Origin: Rhodocyclaceae bacterium
Lineage (GTDB): Bacteria; Pseudomonadota; Gammaproteobacteria; Burkholderiales; Rhodocyclaceae
Direction of reading: 5' to 3'
Assembly (NCBI GenBank): GCA_024709955.1
Contig: JANJVS010000209.1
Coordinates: 1 to 41,584, forward strand
Length of the DNA stretch: 41,584 bases
The notes beneath the pieces were generated by a model that saw only the letters and a program-made list of their open reading frames with translations, did no database searches and had not been told where the DNA came from. Positions 38,955 through 41,584 of this stretch are shown piece after piece. A program made the position numbers and the translations under genes. The stretch's first letter is position 1, and each line of letters opens with the position of its first letter.

Positions 38955-39734
38955 CTATGCCGCCAAGGTATCCCAGCCGATCTTGGCGATCAGCAGCAGG
39001 GTCATGGTCAGGAAGACGACGCGCACGAAGCCGCTGCCGTGGCGGATCGCCAGCTTGCTGCCGAGCTGGGCGCCGGCGATGTTGCACGCCGCCATGCCGA
39101 GCGCCAGCGCCCACAGCACGTGGCCCTGCGGCGCGAACAGCAGGATCGCGCCGGCGTTGGTCGCCGCATTGACGATCTTGGCGCTGGCCGAGGCGTGCAG
39201 GAAATCCATGCCGTAGAGGCGCACGAAGGCGAAGATCATGAAGCTGCCGGCGCCCGGGCCGAAGATGCCGTCGTAGAAGCCGAGCAGGGCGCCGACCGCG
39301 ACCGCCACCCAGAACAAGCGGTGCGGCGGCACGCGCGAGGCCCGCGCCGCGCGGCCGAAATCCGGCTTGAGCAGCGTGTAGACCGCCACCGCCAGCAGCA
39401 GCACCAGCACCAGCGGCCGCATCACCTCCTTGGGCAACCAGGCCGCCACCGCCGCGCCGCCGAAGGAAAACAGGAAGGCCGAGACGGCGGTCGGCAGCAC
39501 CACCGCCCAGGGCATGGTCACCTCGCGCGCGTAGCGCCGCGCCGCGTTCAGGGTGCCGAAGATCGAGGCCACCTTGTTGGTGCCGAGCAGGGTTGCCGGC
39601 GCCTCGCGCGGCAGCGTGGCGAACAGCGCCGGCACCTGGATCAGCCCGCCGCCGCCGGCCACCGCGTCCACGAAGCCGGCGAAGGCCGCCGCCACGAGCA
39701 GCATGAGCCAGACGGGATCGAGCGGCAGCGCCAT
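38955..39734 (-). CDS. TSUP-family (TauE/SafE) membrane permease
   Basis: The 259-residue protein has about eight hydrophobic segments and the TSUP repeats: GFVDAVAGGGGLIQVPAL near the N-terminus and GFYDGIFGPGAGSFMIFAF in the second half. Family members move sulfite, sulfoacetate or related anions. The ATG at 39734 overlaps the stop of the sensor gene (TGATG); a GTG three bases upstream is an alternative. Repeat copy 15 spans this stop/start junction and supplies the upstream bases where a ribosome site would lie, so translation is probably coupled. Confidence 0.9.
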   Translation of the reverse strand: MALPLDPVWLMLLVAAAFAGFVDAVAGGGGLIQVPALFATLPREAPATLLGTNKVASIFGTLNAARRYAREVTMPWAVVLPTAVSAFLFSFGGAAVAAWLPKEVMRPLVLVLLLAVAVYTLLKPDFGRAARASRVPPHRLFWVAVAVGALLGFYDGIFGPGAGSFMIFAFVRLYGMDFLHASASAKIVNAATNAGAILLFAPQGHVLWALALGMAACNIAGAQLGSKLAIRHGSGFVRVVFLTMTLLLIAKIGWDTLAA

Positions 39735-40726
39735 CACCGTGCCGCCGGCGCCGACTTATCCTGTTCCGCCCCGCCCGGTTCGCCGACCCAGAAGTCGCTG
39801 CCCCGGTCGAGGAATTCCTCGTAGGGAATGTAGTGGGAACCGTCGCAGGAAAAGGTCAGGCCGACGATGCCGTTGAACAGGTTGACCGTGCCGGAGCGCA
39901 GATAGAGGGTCTCGTCGCCGAGCCGCAGCGGGCGGAACTGGTCGAGCACCGCGCGCACCTTGTCCTGCGGAATCAGCGCCTCGGCGGGATAGGGCTGACG
40001 CGGATAGGCGAGGCAGATGTCCGGATCGACCAGCGCCTCGATGTCGAGCAGGCGGTAGCGGTAGGGATCGGCGATCTGCCAGATCACCGCGCGCGAGCTG
40101 GAGAAGTGCAGCATCGCGTGATACACGCCATGGAAGCGCATCAGCTCGGCGAGCACGCCGAGCACCGTGTCGAGATGGCGGTCCATCTCGCTCTCGGTGC
40201 GGCACTGCTGGAACACCGTGCCGCGGATCGACGGATCGCCCTTGATCTGGCGCCACTCGCGCGGTTCGGCGTAGAGCGCGCGCGTCAGCGGCAGGTCGCG
40301 CAGGCCGAAGTAGGCGCCGATCCAGCCGAGCAGCTCGCCTTGTTCGTCGCGCACCGAGCGCAGCGCCGTCAGCGAGGGGCGCTTTTCCTTGAGGCTGATG
40401 TAGGACTCGGACAGCAGCAGCGAGGCGCCCTCCACCAGGCCCTGCACGTAGGGTCGCCCGGAGCGGTCGCGGCCGAAGCCCGGCAGCGGACCGGCATGAC
40501 CCATGTTGTCGCTGATCTGCACGAAGCGCCGATCCACCACGTAGAGATGCTTGCAGTAGGGCAGGGTCTTAAGCGTCGCGGCGAGCGCCGCGTCGAGCCG
40601 TTCGCGGTCGCCCCAGACGGTCCGGCATGCGGCCGCGAGCCGCTGCAGAGGCGCGCGCAGCAGGCCCATCAGCGCCTTGCGCTGGCTGGCGATGCTTTCC
40701 TGCAGGGTTTCCTTGGCGACTTCCAT
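39734..40726 (-). CDS. PDC/Cache-like sensor domain protein without output domain
   Basis: The 330-residue protein has no signal peptide, no membrane helix and no recognisable kinase, GGDEF or EAL domain. Residues about 15-150 look like a PDC/Cache sensor fold (LYVVDRRFVQISDNMG; RDRSGRPYVQGLVEGASLLL; LTALRSVRDEQGELLGWIGAYFGL). The rest is helical and beta-mixed with no match I know. Its last codons (KSAPAAR and the stop) are encoded by repeat copy 15, and copy 16 lies upstream, so direct repeats bracket the gene. Coupled to the TSUP gene. Confidence 0.78.
   Translation of the reverse strand: MEVAKETLQESIASQRKALMGLLRAPLQRLAAACRTVWGDRERLDAALAATLKTLPYCKHLYVVDRRFVQISDNMGHAGPLPGFGRDRSGRPYVQGLVEGASLLLSESYISLKEKRPSLTALRSVRDEQGELLGWIGAYFGLRDLPLTRALYAEPREWRQIKGDPSIRGTVFQQCRTESEMDRHLDTVLGVLAELMRFHGVYHAMLHFSSSRAVIWQIADPYRYRLLDIEALVDPDICLAYPRQPYPAEALIPQDKVRAVLDQFRPLRLGDETLYLRSGTVNLFNGIVGLTFSCDGSHYIPYEEFLDRGSDFWVGEPGGAEQDKSAPAAR
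39735..39758 (-). repeat. Dispersed 24-bp repeat, copy 15, across a stop/start junction
   Basis: Two changes from consensus (T1, C18). It encodes the C-terminus of the sensor gene; the TGA stop is formed from its last two bases plus the next A, and the TSUP ATG begins immediately after. Confidence 0.86.
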
Positions 40727-40755
40727 GGGTCCGTTTCCTCGGCTGGCGGGCGGCG

Positions 40756-40779
40756 CACCGTCCCGCCGGCGCCGACTTT
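40756..40779 (-). repeat. Dispersed 24-bp repeat, copy 16 (consensus)
   Basis: Exact consensus copy one base after the mnmE stop, in the sense direction. CGGCG (40768-40764) pairs with CGCCG (40755-40751) around loop GGACGGTG. Confidence 0.9.
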
Positions 40780-40780
40780 C

Positions 40781-41584
40781 CTATTTTCCGATACAGAACT
40801 TGCCGAAGATGATGCCGAGCAGATCGTCGGCGGTAAATTCGCCGGTGATGCTTGAGAGCGCCTCCTGGCCAATGCGCAATTCCTCGGCGGCGAGTTCCAG
40901 GCGGTCGAGCCGCGCGGCGGCCTCGGCCAGCTTGACCTCGGCCTCGGCCAGCGCTTCGAGATGGCGCGCGCGGGCGAGCAGCGCGTCCTCGCCGTGGCCG
41001 CGCCAGCCGGCGACGCGCAACAGCTCGTCGTGCAGCAGGCCGATGCCTTCCCCGGTCTTGGCGGCGAGGCGCAGGTGCACCTGGCCGTGCTCCTCGTGGC
41101 GCGCGGCCGGCAGCTCGGCGAGGTCGGCCTTGTTCTCGACGACGACGCGCTCGATGCCCGCCGGCAGGCGCGCGGCGATGGCGCGGTCGGCGGGCGTCAC
41201 GCCGGCGCGTGCGTCCACGATCTGCAGGATCACGTCGGCCTGCTCGATCTCGCGCCAGCTGCGCTCGATGCCAAGCTTCTCGACCACGTCCTCGGTGTCG
41301 CGCAGGCCGGCGGTGTCGATGATGTGCAGCGGGATGCCCTCGACCTGGATGGTCTCGCGCACCGCGTCGCGCGTCGTGCCGGCGATGTCGGTGACGATGG
41401 CGCGCTCCTCCCCCGCCAGCCGGTTGAGCAGCGAGCTCTTGCCGACGTTGGGCAGGCCGGCGAGCACCACGGTGAGGCCGGAGCGCAGCACGCTGCCCTC
41501 GCGCGCGCGCGCGCGCAGGGCGGCCAGGTCGGCGCGCAGTTTTTCGAGGCGCGGCACGATGTCGGTGTCGGCGAGCGGGTCGAT
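40781..41584 (-). CDS. mnmE: tRNA modification GTPase MnmE, C-terminal part
   Basis: The gene is cut by the right window edge; 267 residues are visible. The G domain shows G1 [10 protein letters not shown]2 DIAGTTRD, G3 DTAGLRD and G4 NKADL. The C-terminus ends FCIGK, carrying the conserved cysteine. MnmE works with MnmG on wobble uridine 34. In many relatives mnmE and mnmG are close together; here about 7.6 kb separate them. Confidence 0.98.
   Translation of the reverse strand: MDPLADTDIVPRLEKLRADLAALRARAREGSVLRSGLTVVLAGLPNVGKSSLLNRLAGEERAIVTDIAGTTRDAVRETIQVEGIPLHIIDTAGLRDTEDVVEKLGIERSWREIEQADVILQIVDARAGVTPADRAIAARLPAGIERVVVENKADLAELPAARHEEHGQVHLRLAAKTGEGIGLLHDELLRVAGWRGHGEDALLARARHLEALAEAEVKLAEAAARLDRLELAAEELRIGQEALSSITGEFTADDLLGIIFGKFCIGK

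Overview
The window is about 41.6 kb of very GC-rich bacterial chromosome. The gene content points to a betaproteobacterium, probably a Rhodocyclales relative: a classical mnmE / mnmG-rsmG-parA-parB / atpIBEFHAGDC origin-side region, ubiE with ubiJ, PhoB-PhoR, a fused LivM-LivG transporter protein and abundant signalling proteins. This placement is inferred from protein character, not from a database search. Two parS-like palindromes just upstream of mnmG, next to parAB, indicate that the right half lies close to the replication origin.

Left part (1-10.6 kb): end of a bacteriohemerythrin, a small conserved protein, a membrane diguanylate cyclase, miaB, a secreted protein behind a good sigma-54 promoter candidate, an EF-hand/glycine-zipper envelope protein, a periplasmic binding protein coupled to a hybrid histidine kinase, and a CNNM/CorC-type membrane protein. 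Middle (10.6-22 kb): a MocR-type regulator divergent from a DUF2917 gene with four TACAG motifs between them, a HIT protein overlapping a gene of unknown function, two small genes, phoB-phoR with a Pho box and matching -10, the DUF971-ubiE-Tim44-ubiJ-haem protein run, and an unusual transposase-type HTH fused to PAS domains. Right part (22-41.6 kb, all minus strand except one gene): the complete F1Fo ATP synthase operon with a strong promoter, parB, parA, rsmG and mnmG, then a block of about 7 kb (a secreted protein, a branched-chain amino acid-type ABC transporter, a TSUP permease and a PDC/Cache-like sensor) lying between mnmG and mnmE.

The most unusual signal is a dispersed 24-bp repeat, consensus AAAGTCGGCGCY followed by GGCGGGACGGTG. 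I count 16 copies, about one per 2.6 kb. Many sit within about 30 bases after a stop codon; one pair forms an inverted repeat between convergent genes; several separate single genes; and four lie in or overlap coding sequence in frame-preserving ways: inside rsmG, at the LivM-LivG fusion joint, in a Tim44-like linker, and across a stop/start junction. Some copies form hairpins with flanking bases that differ between copies but stay complementary. It behaves like an insertable REP/RPE-like palindromic element. I do not recognise it as a described family.
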